A stretch of 64,000 bases of DNA from an uncultured Lachnospiraceae bacterium (GTDB lineage: Bacteria > Bacillota > Clostridia > Lachnospirales > Lachnospiraceae), in NCBI GenBank assembly GCA_910584685.1, contig CAJUAO010000008.1, forward strand, positions 1-64,000, read 5' to 3'. A program made the position numbers and the translations under genes. Numbering within the stretch: position 1 is the stretch's first letter; each line of letters opens with the position of its first letter. The notes under the pieces are model-generated. The model did not search any database, was not told the origin of the DNA, and saw nothing but the letters and a program-made list of their open reading frames with translations. Of the stretch, positions 1 through 8,612 are shown piece by piece.

Positions 1-90
1 CAGGAAAAGGAGAAAGAGTTTCAGGGTGTTTAGTGTGTAGTTTTGAAGGTATAAACTTCAAATTTATATTTGGCTGTAAAAGCGTAATAA

Positions 91-163
91 TCCTCGATAG
101 CTCAGTCGGTAGAGCGCACGGCTGTTAACCGTTAGGTCGTAGGTTCGAGTCCTACTCGGGGAG
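91..163 (+). tRNA. tRNA-Asn (GTT)
   Basis: Cloverleaf with a 7-bp acceptor (TCCTCGA pairing with TCGGGGA, one G-T pair), GTT anticodon in the loop after ACGGCT, and a GGTTCGAGTCC T-arm. The discriminator is G and the CCA end is not encoded. First member of a seven-tRNA cluster with short spacers. The 90 bases before it hold no recognisable gene. Confidence 0.95.
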
Positions 164-170
164 TTTTTTT

Positions 171-242
171 GGCTCCATGGTCAAGCGGTTAAGACATCGC
201 CCTTTCACGGCGGTAACACGGGTTCGATTCCCGTTGGAGTCA
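171..242 (+). tRNA. tRNA-Glu (TTC)
   Basis: Acceptor GGCTCCA pairs with TGGAGTC, the anticodon loop is CCTTTCACG with TTC, and the T-arm is GGGTTCGATTCCC. CCA is not encoded. Only seven bases separate it from tRNA-Asn. Confidence 0.95.
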
Positions 243-247
243 CTTGT

Positions 248-320
248 GCCGATGTGGCTCAATTGGCAGAGCAGCTGATTTGTAATCAGCAGGTTATCGG
301 TTCGAGTCCGATCATCGGCT
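248..320 (+). tRNA. tRNA-Thr (TGT)
   Basis: Acceptor GCCGATG pairs with CATCGGC. The anticodon stem CTGAT/ATCAG encloses TTTGTAA with anticodon TGT. The T-arm is CGGTTCGAGTCCG. CCA is not encoded. Confidence 0.95.
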
Positions 321-392
321 TTGGAGCGGCTATTGAAATATAGTATGCAGCTTCAAGTTGAAATATAATTTCAATACAAAACATTTATATAT

Positions 393-466
393 GGACCTTT
401 AGCTCAGTTGGTTAGAGCAACCGGCTCATAACCGGTCGGTCCTGGGTTCGAGTCCCCGAAGGTCCA
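393..466 (+). tRNA. tRNA-Met (CAT), elongator type
   Basis: Acceptor GGACCTT pairs with AAGGTCC, including a normal 1-72 G-C pair, which argues against initiator tRNA. The anticodon loop is CTCATAA with CAT. A lysidine-modified tRNA-Ile with the same anticodon cannot be excluded from sequence alone. Confidence 0.85.
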
Positions 467-550
467 CTACTATCCATATTTTTGTTATATAATAAGGTGA
501 TGCGGAGTCTGGATTACAGGCTCTTATGTATCATTCTGCAATAATTATTT

Positions 551-624
551 GGCCCGATGGCTCAGTTGGTTAGAGCGCCGCCCTGTCACGGCGGAGGTCG
601 TGGGTTCGAGTCCCATTCGGGTCG
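551..624 (+). tRNA. tRNA-Asp (GTC)
   Basis: Acceptor GGCCCGA pairs with TCGGGTC, discriminator G, anticodon loop CTGTCAC with GTC, T-arm GGGTTCGAGTCCC. CCA is not encoded. Confidence 0.95.
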
Positions 625-720
625 TCGGCATTTGCTGGTGGATGTCATAAGTATGTAAAATTATTTTACAACATAAATAAAAAATTGCTATATTTAGCAG
701 ATTGCTGTATTTAGCAATCT

Positions 721-793
721 GGGATCTTAGCTCAGCTGGGAGAGCATCTGCCTTACAAGCAGAGGGTCATAGGTTCGAGCCCTATAGGTCCCA
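721..793 (+). tRNA. tRNA-Val (TAC)
   Basis: Acceptor GGGATCT pairs with AGGTCCC (one T-G pair). The anticodon stem CTGCC/AGCAG region carries TTACAAG with anticodon TAC. The T-arm is AGGTTCGAGCCCT. CCA is not encoded. Confidence 0.94.
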
Positions 794-828
794 TTTAGCA
801 TTTTTAATATAATAATTATGCGATATAT

Positions 829-914
829 GCTGGCGTGGCGGAACTGGCAGACGCACAGGACTTAAAATCCTGCGGGCTTTATCTCCCGTACCGGTTCGAT
901 TCCGGTCGCCAGCA
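829..914 (+). tRNA. tRNA-Leu (TAA)
   Basis: An 86-nt class II tRNA with acceptor GCTGGCG pairing with CGCCAGC, anticodon TAA in CTTAAAATC, and a long variable arm (CGGGCTTTATCTCCCG). Last gene of the cluster, followed directly by a terminator hairpin. Confidence 0.95.
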
Positions 915-921
915 TTAGAAG

Positions 922-955
922 CTCAATCCACTGGAAATATGGATTGAGTTTTTTT
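922..955 (+). terminator. Rho-independent terminator of the tRNA cluster
   Basis: CTCAATCCA and TGGATTGAG form a 9-bp stem with a short loop, followed by seven T. It ends the first tRNA cluster immediately upstream of the glycosidase gene. Confidence 0.9.
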
Positions 956-981
956 GTCTGATTTGAAATGGAGGAAAAAAT

Positions 982-2295
982 ATGTGGTATGACGAGGCGG
1001 TGTTTTATCAAATTTATCCCTTAGGGTTTTGTGATGCATTATATAATAATGATGGTGTTGTGGTTTCAAGAATAAAAAAGGTAAAGGAATGGATACCTCA
1101 TATGAAGAAGCTGGGGATAAACGCCATATACTTTTCACCTGTTTTTGACAGTGAATACCATGGATATGATACAAAGGATTTTAGAAAAATAGATTCAAGG
1201 CTTGGAACAAATGAAGATTTTGCAGATGTAGTAGGGGAGCTTCACAAAAACCACATAAGAGTAATTATAGACGGAGTTTTTAATCATGTAGGCAGAGAAT
1301 TTTTTGCGTTTAAGGATGTACAGGAAAAGAAATGGGAAAGTCAGTACAAGGACTGGTTTAATGTAAGCTTTGACGGCAACAGCAATTATAATGACGGCTT
1401 TTGGTATGAGGGCTGGGAAGGACATTATAACCTTGTAAAGCTTAATCTTAGAAATGATAATGTAGTAAATTATCTGCTTGGCTGTATAAGGAGCTGGATA
1501 GATGAATTTGATATAGATGGTTTAAGGCTTGATGTAGCTTATCTTCTCGACCACAACTTTATGAGAAGATTAAGAGCCTTTACGGGAGAGTTAAAGGAGG
1601 ATTTCTTTTTGTTAGGAGAAATGCTTCATGGTGACTATAATATAATAGTAAATGACAGCATGCTTCATTCAGCTACAAATTATGAATGTTATAAGGGGCT
1701 GTATTCAAGCTTTAATTCCATGAATATGTTTGAGATAGCCCACAGCATACAAAGACAGTTTGGAAAGGAGCAGTGGTGTCTGTACCGTGGTAAGCATTTA
1801 CTGAACTTTGTGGATAATCATGATGTAAACAGAATTGCATCAACATTAACCAACAAAAAACATCTGCCTCTTATATACGGACTTATGTGCAGTATGCCGG
1901 GAATACCGTGTATATATTACGGAAGCGAATGGGGAGCAGAGGGAGTTAAGGCAAACGGCAGCGACAACGATATAAGAAAATCCTATGATACGCCTGAATG
2001 GAATGAGCTTACGGAAACCGTTGCAGAATGTGTGAAGGCGGCAGCAACGGAAAAAGCATTGCAGTATGGAGACTACGAAACGCTTGTGCTGACTAATCAT
2101 CAGTATGTGTTTAGGAGAGAATTTGAAGGCGAAAAAATAATAGTGGCAATAAATGCTTCAGATAATCCATATGTGGCGCATTTTGACGCAGGCTGCGGAA
2201 GGGCAGTGGATTTAATAACAGGAAAAGAGCATGACTTTGGCGGAGGCAGCGAAATGCAGCCATACACTGTCGCTTATTGGAAATGTGAAAAATAA
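982..2295 (+). CDS. GH13 family alpha-glucan hydrolase (alpha-amylase/cyclomaltodextrinase type)
   Basis: A 437-residue protein without a signal peptide, so probably cytoplasmic and acting on imported maltodextrins or other alpha-glucans. The GH13 barrel motifs are in order: region I DGVFNHVG (about 97-104), region II DGLRLDVA with nucleophile D184, region III LLGEMLHG with acid/base E213, and region IV FVDNHD with transition-state D278. All catalytic carboxylates are intact, in contrast to the pseudoenzyme at 52523. It is a compact, single-domain enzyme with a short C-terminal beta region. A GGAGG box lies nine bases before the ATG. It appears monocistronic, between the tRNA terminator and the thiM-side hairpin. 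Exact substrate specificity is not determinable here. Confidence 0.88.
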   Translation: MWYDEAVFYQIYPLGFCDALYNNDGVVVSRIKKVKEWIPHMKKLGINAIYFSPVFDSEYHGYDTKDFRKIDSRLGTNEDFADVVGELHKNHIRVIIDGVFNHVGREFFAFKDVQEKKWESQYKDWFNVSFDGNSNYNDGFWYEGWEGHYNLVKLNLRNDNVVNYLLGCIRSWIDEFDIDGLRLDVAYLLDHNFMRRLRAFTGELKEDFFLLGEMLHGDYNIIVNDSMLHSATNYECYKGLYSSFNSMNMFEIAHSIQRQFGKEQWCLYRGKHLLNFVDNHDVNRIASTLTNKKHLPLIYGLMCSMPGIPCIYYGSEWGAEGVKANGSDNDIRKSYDTPEWNELTETVAECVKAAATEKALQYGDYETLVLTNHQYVFRREFEGEKIIVAINASDNPYVAHFDAGCGRAVDLITGKEHDFGGGSEMQPYTVAYWKCEK

Positions 2296-2352
2296 GCAAT
2301 GGGGCTTTTAAGCCGCCAAGGCGGCATAGAGAGTAGTATGTATAATTAAAAG

Positions 2353-2390
2353 GTACAGCTTAGAGGAATCTAAGCTGTACTCTTTCTTTT
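2353..2390. terminator. Hairpin between convergent GH13 gene and thiM (bidirectional terminator)
   Basis: GTACAGCTTA and TAAGCTGTAC form a 10-bp perfect stem. A T-rich tract follows on the plus strand and a CTTTTAATT tract on the minus strand. The last codons of thiM lie inside the stem, so the hairpin overlaps the coding end. Confidence 0.75.
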
Positions 2391-3295
2391 ATATCATCAG
2401 ATGTTATTGTTGATAATGAATTTAATAAATTAATATGAAATGTTCCTAATCCGTAAAACACCCCGGATTTAAGGCTTTTGATTTCTGCCAGTTCACCACA
2501 CACTCCGAGAATAACGGCTCCAAGTATTACCCTGAATATATTGGTTCCAAGGCTTGGAGCCGGTGTATTGGAATCACTATTGCCGCCTCTTGTCCCGGAA
2601 TAACAGGCTGAAATATCCGCAGAAAGCATTGTGCCTATAATAACATTTAGCATACAGCCTGTACCTGTAATTTTCGGGAGAAATTGGGAGCCATTGCTTA
2701 CGACAGCGGTTGTGAAACCGTCGGAGATAATGTCATGACGGCCTGTAGCAGCTATAATACAATTAATTTCTCGGGACAGCTTCTTAACAATATCAACCGC
2801 ATTAAGAAGCTCGTTTTCGTTTTCAATTTTTTCTGCGGAATCAACGCCGGTATATTGGGCTTTAAGATGAGCCAGCTTTTTTATCTCGGCAAGATTACCC
2901 TTAACAACCGTTGGCTTTATGTCCTCAAGGAGCTTATTTACATATTTATATCTAAGCTCGCTGCAATTTACTCCCACAGCATCAAGTGTAAAAGGAATAT
3001 GAGAGTCACAGGCAGCCCTTGCTGAAATTTTTATGGACTCCATTCTCACATCTGTTATAGCGGCAGTGTTAAGGCAAAGGGCGGCAGCCTTCTCGGTGAT
3101 TTTTTTTACCTCCATAGGATGCTCCGCCATAATGGGACTTCCGCCTAAGGCAAGGACTGCGTTGGCGCAATCATTGCAGGAAATAGGATTAGTAATGCAG
3201 TGAATAAGGGGAGCGGTATCCTTTATGCTATTCAGGGCAGTATCCAAGTAATTAATAAAATCACTGTGTAATTTTGTAAAATTGTATTCTGACAT
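2360..3295 (-). CDS. thiM: Hydroxyethylthiazole kinase ThiM
   Basis: Phosphorylates 4-methyl-5-(2-hydroxyethyl)thiazole with ATP in thiamine salvage. The family N-terminal signature is visible (HCITNPISCNDCANAVLALG, about residues 32-51, followed by GGSPIMAEHPMEV). TLDAVGVN, VVKGNLAEI and the phosphate-binding and catalytic GTGCMLN motif follow. At 311 residues it is longer than the usual 260-270. The extra length lies in a linker after the NLAEI motif and in the GSDVIIK-free C-terminal half around the GNSDSNTPAPS loop. It follows thiW on the same strand with 119 bases between them, and no other thiamine gene (thiD, thiE) is in the window. Thiazole salvage therefore seems to be the purpose of this two-gene unit. 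Confidence 0.93.
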   Translation of the reverse strand: MSEYNFTKLHSDFINYLDTALNSIKDTAPLIHCITNPISCNDCANAVLALGGSPIMAEHPMEVKKITEKAAALCLNTAAITDVRMESIKISARAACDSHIPFTLDAVGVNCSELRYKYVNKLLEDIKPTVVKGNLAEIKKLAHLKAQYTGVDSAEKIENENELLNAVDIVKKLSREINCIIAATGRHDIISDGFTTAVVSNGSQFLPKITGTGCMLNVIIGTMLSADISACYSGTRGGNSDSNTPAPSLGTNIFRVILGAVILGVCGELAEIKSLKSGVFYGLGTFHINLLNSLSTITSDDIKERVQLRFL

Positions 3296-3414
3296 GTATA
3301 AACCTTCCTTTAATAATATTTTTTATCTATATGAGATTACTTTATGTAAGCCATAAGTTTGGCTTTAAAAGTTTTTAATTTATAGGAAATAACCTTAGAA
3401 TACCGAAGTCATAG

Positions 3415-4149
3415 CTATTTATGGCGCAGTCCCTTTGCGGTTTTTATAATATAGTATATAAGCGCAAAAATGAGTATGGCAGCGGCGATAATTACCTTAA
3501 TATAGGGAATAAAAGGTGATGAGCCGGAAATAAGATTATTTTCAATAACAAGCGCTGCCATGTATGCAATAGGGGCGGTAAAGGCTATAGCCAAGGCGTC
3601 CTTTGAGGCATCATTGGCGCTTTCATATACCCTGGAGCCTAACAGCTCCTGAATCTTATTAAGCTGTCCCAATTTATTAAGCTGTTTTAGCAGTATAAAG
3701 GCAATGCTTCCGCCGATAAGTGTTCCTGCCACGAATGAAGGAACATAGAAAAACCATGTAAGACCGTCACGTCCCCATATGTATGTCATTACAGGATATG
3801 AAACAATGGCGCCTACAATTCCCGTTCCAAAAATCTCTCCAAGCACTGCAAAAAGAATTTTACCCTTTGAAAGGCGATAGAAAAGCCCTGAGAAAAAGGC
3901 TCCAAATATGGCGCCGGTAAGGGCAAGGGGAGGTATACCCATAAAAATCATTCTGATAATACCAATAAGGGTAGCGCACGCAAGCGAGTGGAAGGGACCG
4001 ATAAATACGGCGCATGTTACGTTAATAAGATGAGCCATGGGGCACATGCCCTCCACACGTAAAATAGGGGATATAACTACGCCTATGGCAATCATCATTG
4101 CCATAAAAATAAGTTTAATAAGTTTTTTGTTTTCTGTCATATTCGACAC
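3415..4149 (-). CDS. thiW: ThiW, thiazole-precursor ECF transporter S component, with C-terminal extension
   Basis: Residues about 10-155 form the membrane S-component: AMMIAIGVVISPIL, the GMCPMAHLINV segment and the FIGPFHSL segment are typical of ThiW, the predicted thiazole-uptake subunit that works with a shared ECF energising module encoded elsewhere. The protein is 244 residues, against roughly 160-170 for standard ThiW. The last 85 residues begin with a soluble helix (NKIQELLGSRVYESANDASKDALA) and contain two more hydrophobic segments. It is first in the operon with thiM and sits behind a structured leader with an attenuator. The fused C-terminal part is unexplained. Confidence 0.88.
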   Translation of the reverse strand: MSNMTENKKLIKLIFMAMMIAIGVVISPILRVEGMCPMAHLINVTCAVFIGPFHSLACATLIGIIRMIFMGIPPLALTGAIFGAFFSGLFYRLSKGKILFAVLGEIFGTGIVGAIVSYPVMTYIWGRDGLTWFFYVPSFVAGTLIGGSIAFILLKQLNKLGQLNKIQELLGSRVYESANDASKDALAIAFTAPIAYMAALVIENNLISGSSPFIPYIKVIIAAAILIFALIYYIIKTAKGLRHK

Positions 4150-4179
4150 TCCTTTATAGTATGATAAGAAATTACTATA

Positions 4180-4205
4180 AAAAAATACAAGGCGTTAAGC
4201 CTTGG
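4180..4205 (-). terminator. Attenuator terminator in the thiW leader
   Basis: On the minus strand, CAAGGC, a five-base loop and GCCTTG are followed by TATTTTTTT, a clear Rho-independent terminator about 40 bases before the thiW ATG. Its position, downstream of the structured leader and upstream of the gene, fits premature termination control. Confidence 0.75.
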
Positions 4206-4247
4206 TACACGTATCGAATATATTCTTATCCTATAGTGAAAATAATG

Positions 4248-4365
4248 ACAGGCGTGACGGGCGCTTCTGTATTATAACAAGGCTTAATCTAATATTTTTA
4301 ATAGATTTCCTGCGGTCGATACTTAAGGCATCCTCTCAATCAGCAACACTGACTCCCATCGCTAT
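4248..4365 (-). promoter_or_regulatory. Structured thiW-thiM leader, TPP-riboswitch-like
   Basis: The minus-strand leader has a possible closing stem (GATGGG with CCCGTC). Inside it are GGGAGTC, a short hairpin and GCTGATTGAGAGGATGC, then a stem GATGC/GTATC followed by CGACC. This resembles the 5' half of a TPP aptamer (CUGAGA, extra P3a stem, ACCC). The expected GAACCUGAUC and P4/P5 half is not recognisable, so a complete TPP aptamer is not shown. The context (thiazole salvage genes, attenuator at 4180) makes thiamine control the best guess. Confidence 0.45.
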
Positions 4366-4437
4366 AAGATAAGTAAATCCAAATCTAGGGAGCTCCCCCT
4401 CTATTTGGGCCATAGGAAAGTCCTTCATGGCGGCAAC

Positions 4438-4502
4438 AAGTTTGGCCAAGTCTGGTTTTCAGACTTTTCAAACTTGCAAGTGTCGGCTAAAGCCGACACT
4501 TT
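4438..4502 (-). repeat. Two-hairpin repeat, copy 1 (minus orientation)
   Basis: Read on the minus strand: AAGTGTCGGCT-tt-AGCCGACACTT, then GC, then a second hairpin (AAGTTTG...CAAACTT outer, AAGTCTG...CAGACTT inner). The first hairpin and the GCAA joint recur at 7389-7460, but with different inner arms. On the plus strand the first hairpin is followed by a T run (4499-4503), so it could also terminate plus-strand transcription. Confidence 0.6.
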
Positions 4503-4503
4503 T

Positions 4504-4797
4504 TACTTATGGAACGAGTATACAGGAATAAGAAAGACTTGTCAATATTTCCGTAAAATAATAAAAAATAAAAAGCAGAAAACTTCAATTTGTAAGCAGT
4601 ATGTATCATTGAAAAAAGCAATAATATAGCATATAGTTATAGCTATAAATTAAAAAGACGTGCATGCAAAATATCATTTTAATTTTAGGGAATACTATGA
4701 AAGCTGGTTTGATTAACTGACAGGAAAGTGAATCAGAACAGAGGCGGAAAATTCATATGTAGATTTTAGTTTTTTTATTGGAGAAGAAAGGAGCTTA
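4504..4797. other. AT-rich intergenic stretch, no gene seen
   Basis: Between the repeat at 4502 and the hairpin at 4798 there is AT-rich sequence with no convincing start-plus-ribosome-binding-site reading frame and no RNA gene that I recognise. Confidence 0.5.
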
Positions 4798-6417
<1,620 letters not shown>

Positions 6418-6432
6418 ATTAAATTGAACAGA

Positions 6433-6480
6433 GGTATTCCTATAGCGGCAGGAGTTTACCGTTATAGGAATACTTTTTTA
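6433..6480 (+). terminator. Terminator after the arabinofuranosidase gene
   Basis: GTATTCCTATA and TATAGGAATAC form a long stem closed by GCGG/CCG and followed by six T. Confidence 0.9.
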
Positions 6481-6554
6481 TATAATAGGAAATTCCGTTA
6501 TGCAAAAGCGTCAGTTTTAGACATCACTTTTTATGTAAAATGCAAAGAAAGCAC

Positions 6555-6583
6555 TTGACAATTTAATATAAAAAAAGTAAAAT
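6555..6583 (+). promoter_or_regulatory. Sigma-A type promoter of tRNA-Arg
   Basis: TTGACA (6555-6560), a 17-base spacer and TAAAAT (6578-6583), about 48 bases ahead of the tRNA-Arg gene. Confidence 0.8.
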
Positions 6584-6630
6584 AATTCTGCTGTGTAAAA
6601 ATCTTTTATTTGTTACATAGCGAAAAATAT

Positions 6631-6704
6631 GTGTGTGTAGCTCAGCTGGATAGAGCACTTGGCTACGGACCAAGGTGTCGGGGGTTCGAATCCTCTCACG
6701 CACG
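6631..6704 (+). tRNA. tRNA-Arg (ACG)
   Basis: Acceptor GTGTGTG pairs with CACGCAC (one T-G pair), D-arm AGCTCAGCTGGATAGAGC, anticodon ACG in GGCTACGGACC, T-arm GGGGGTTCGAATCCTCT, discriminator G. CCA is not encoded. Confidence 0.94.
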
Positions 6705-6712
6705 CTTAAAAG

Positions 6713-6741
6713 CCTTGAAAGCATATGCTTTCAGGGTTTTT
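6713..6741 (+). terminator. Terminator after tRNA-Arg
   Basis: CCTTGAAAGC and GCTTTCAGGG form a stem around ATAT and are followed by five T. Confidence 0.85.
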
Positions 6742-6888
6742 CTTTACCCTGCCTTTTACCTTATGAGAGCTTTCGTAATAAAACAATTTATTTGAATTGT
6801 TGGTATAAGATATAGCATAAGAAAAAATAAGGGTATATAAAATAAGGATAAAAGTATTTAAGCAGTAAAAAAGGAGGAAACACGTAAA

Positions 6889-7386
6889 ATGGACAAGCAG
6901 GAATTTTTGGAAAAGCTTTCAGAGGCGCTGAGGGAATCAATGGACGACAGAAGCGCATATGAGCATATAAGCTATTATAGCAATTATATTGACGAGGAGG
7001 TAAAAAAGGGGAGAGATGAGCAGGAGGTAATTACAGGCTTGGGAAATCCAAGATTAATAGCAAAATCTATTATAGACAGAGGCGGATATACCTCGTCAGA
7101 GTCATCATATGCCACATATGATACCATGAAGGCAGGCAGCTTTGGAAAAACAGATAATTTTCAGGAGGAGGAAGGCGCCTATCGCTTTTATTTTAATGGA
7201 AAAAGCATTAATCCCGTTGTTGGAAAGGTAGTAGGAATACTTGCGCTTATAACGGTTATAGCCCTTGTTTTTCTGGTACTGTGGGGAATATCATGGCTGG
7301 TGCTTAAGGTGGTATTGCCGGTAGTGCTAGTGCTGGTTATAGTTGGAGTAGTAGTGGGACTGATAAATTCATTTAAGAGAAGATAA
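6889..7386 (+). CDS. DUF1700 (HAAS-type) membrane protein
   Basis: A 165-residue protein. Residues 1-66 carry the DUF1700 helical signature (MDKQEFLEKLSEAL, HISYYSNYIDEEVKKG, EVITGLGNPRLIAKSII). A polar linker follows, then two hydrophobic segments near the C-terminus (about 111-132 and 136-158) ending in SFKRR. Members of the family often accompany PadR-type regulators and sense or modulate envelope stress, but no such regulator is adjacent here. AAGGAGG lies upstream of the ATG. The stop codon abuts the hairpin repeat at 7389. The exact role is unknown. Confidence 0.75.
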   Translation: MDKQEFLEKLSEALRESMDDRSAYEHISYYSNYIDEEVKKGRDEQEVITGLGNPRLIAKSIIDRGGYTSSESSYATYDTMKAGSFGKTDNFQEEEGAYRFYFNGKSINPVVGKVVGILALITVIALVFLVLWGISWLVLKVVLPVVLVLVIVGVVVGLINSFKRR

Positions 7387-7388
7387 AA

Positions 7389-7460
7389 AAGTGTCGGCTT
7401 AACAAAGAACTTAAGTTCTTTGTTAAGCCGACACTTGCAAATTCAGCTCTGCTGAATTTG
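7389..7460 (+). repeat. Two-hairpin repeat, copy 2 (plus orientation)
   Basis: AAGTGTCGGCT and AGCCGACACTT enclose a perfect inner palindrome (taacaaagaacttaagttct and complement), giving a 48-bp perfect hairpin at 7389-7436. A GCAA joint and a second hairpin CAAATTCAG/CTGAATTTG follow. The outer block and joint match copy 1 at 4438-4502, while the inner arm and the second hairpin do not. It begins two bases after the stop codon of the DUF1700 gene. Confidence 0.7.
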
Positions 7461-7490
7461 TGATTTACTTGAAGAGTTTCTTATTATATA

Positions 7491-7659
7491 AAAAGAGCCG
7501 ATGGGAGCTGGCTCTTTTAAATTTTGCAGAAATAAATTTATGTTTGAAAGGAGATGTTATCAATTTAAATTGTTGAAGTAATACAAATCGGGCCGAGGAA
7601 AGCCTTTACCCTGTCTATGCGCATAAAAATAATACCTCGTGGGGGAGCCACGAGGTATT
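7491..7659 (+). other. Intergenic hairpins, possible untranslated RNA
   Basis: AAAAGAGCC/GGCTCTTTT (7491-7518) resembles a terminator. Further on, AATACCTCGTG/CACGAGGTATT (7631-7659) is a perfect 11-bp stem around GGGGAGC, without a T tract. I see no reading frame with a ribosome binding site between 7519 and 7860. The stable hairpin could belong to an untranslated RNA, but I do not recognise a family. Confidence 0.4.
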
Positions 7660-7875
7660 GAGGGGAGTATAAATAATTAATAAGGGGTTATAACATAAAA
7701 AGAAACATTTGAAGGGTTATTTCTTTTTACACATGTATTCTATAATAAAGTGTCGAAAAAAGCAACTGTTTTTTTAAAAAAATTAAAAATTAATAAATTA
7801 GTTTGAGAGAATAAAAAAAAATATTTAACACATACTAAGTGTGTAACATTAAAAAAAGCTTTGGAGGTAAAGAAA

Positions 7876-8073
7876 ATGACAAGTTCAAACAATTATCAGA
7901 ACAACAGCCAGAACTGCAAAAACAGTACAAGCAAGAACTCAACACAGAATTCAACACAGAACACAAGCAAGAACTCATCACAGAATTCTAGCAAGAACAC
8001 AAGCAAGAATTCAACACAGAACACAAGCAAGAATTCAACTGAGAATTCAAGCCAGAACGACTACAATTACTAG
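7876..8073 (+). CDS. Small Asn/Ser/Thr/Gln/Lys repeat protein
   Basis: Sixty-five residues starting at ATG 7876, chosen because GGAGG (7862-7866) lies nine bases upstream. The sequence is built almost only of N, S, T, Q and K in a degenerate NTSKNSTQ-like repeat (about eight units), with one cysteine near residue 13 and an NDYNY end. No hydrophobic segment and no signal peptide are present. The DNA repeats also (AACACAAGCAAGAA-like blocks), so the gene could expand or contract by slippage. An inverted repeat ACACA/TGTGT (about 7830-7847) sits in the promoter region. Its own terminator is at 8145. No function can be assigned. Glutamine- and asparagine-rich spore-coat-like or phase-separating proteins are only analogies. 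Confidence 0.6.
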   Translation: MTSSNNYQNNSQNCKNSTSKNSTQNSTQNTSKNSSQNSSKNTSKNSTQNTSKNSTENSSQNDYNY

Positions 8074-8144
8074 GAAGGCTTATGCAGTATAGCAGCCTCT
8101 AGTAAGGTATGTTCTATATTGAAAAGAAAATATAGAAGCAATGG

Positions 8145-8182
8145 GAGCATCGCACTTATTTATAAGGGCGATGCTCTTTTTT
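8145..8182 (+). terminator. Terminator after the Asn-rich gene
   Basis: GAGCATCGC and GCGATGCTC form a 9-bp perfect stem followed by six T. A weaker TCTATATT/AATATAGA hairpin precedes it at about 8113-8136. Confidence 0.85.
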
Positions 8183-8228
8183 GAGTAAACATTAAAAAAA
8201 AATTTAATAAAATATAATAAACAGGAAA

Positions 8229-8552
8229 ATGGTGATAGTTATGAATACTATTATAAATATAAATATAAGAAATATTGACAATTATAAGGGAGACGGCAGA
8301 TATGTCATACTTGATGTAAGGAACGAGGAGGAATACAAAAAGCATCATATAGACGGAGCTGTAAATATCCCATACAGACAGATAGAATACGAGGAGGCAG
8401 ACCTTGACAGAAGCAAAATATACGTCGTTTACTGCGAGCATGGAGGAGTAAGCATAATGGCTGCAAAAAAGCTTTATAAAAGAGGCTATCAGGTAATAAA
8501 TACCATAGGAGGGCTTGCTGCATATGAAAGATATAAATTAAAATTTAATTGA
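8229..8552 (+). CDS. Single-domain rhodanese-like sulfurtransferase
   Basis: A 107-residue rhodanese domain: RYVILDVRNEEEYKKHHIDGAVNIPY is the canonical CH2A/entry motif, and VVYCEHGGVS carries the catalytic cysteine with an active-site loop of six residues. KLYKRGYQVINTIGGLAAY is the closing element. It would accept or carry sulfane sulfur in the cytoplasm. An alternative ATG lies 12 bases in (8241), and GGTGAT next to it could serve as the ribosome binding site. The start is therefore uncertain by four codons. No cognate sulfur pathway gene is adjacent. Confidence 0.85.
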   Translation: MVIVMNTIININIRNIDNYKGDGRYVILDVRNEEEYKKHHIDGAVNIPYRQIEYEEADLDRSKIYVVYCEHGGVSIMAAKKLYKRGYQVINTIGGLAAYERYKLKFN

Positions 8553-8612
8553 CAAAGTAAATAGGTCATCATAAAATTAAAATGTTAATGAAATAATTAT
8601 GAAAGGCATTAA

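Noticed and set aside
4405..4629. Open frame of 74 codons on the plus strand
   Set aside because: It runs through the two-hairpin repeat and has no ribosome binding site or recognisable product.
6610..6795. Open frame over tRNA-Arg
   Set aside because: It is an accidental frame through a well-formed tRNA and its terminator.
7590..7680. GAGGAAAG with a nearby strong stem, reminiscent of RNase P RNA
   Set aside because: Only one short motif matches. The size and the other conserved regions of RNase P RNA are absent.
7876..8073. Repetitive block considered as a CRISPR array
   Set aside because: The repeats are irregular, lie in a coding frame and have no unique spacers. No CRISPR array was seen in the window.
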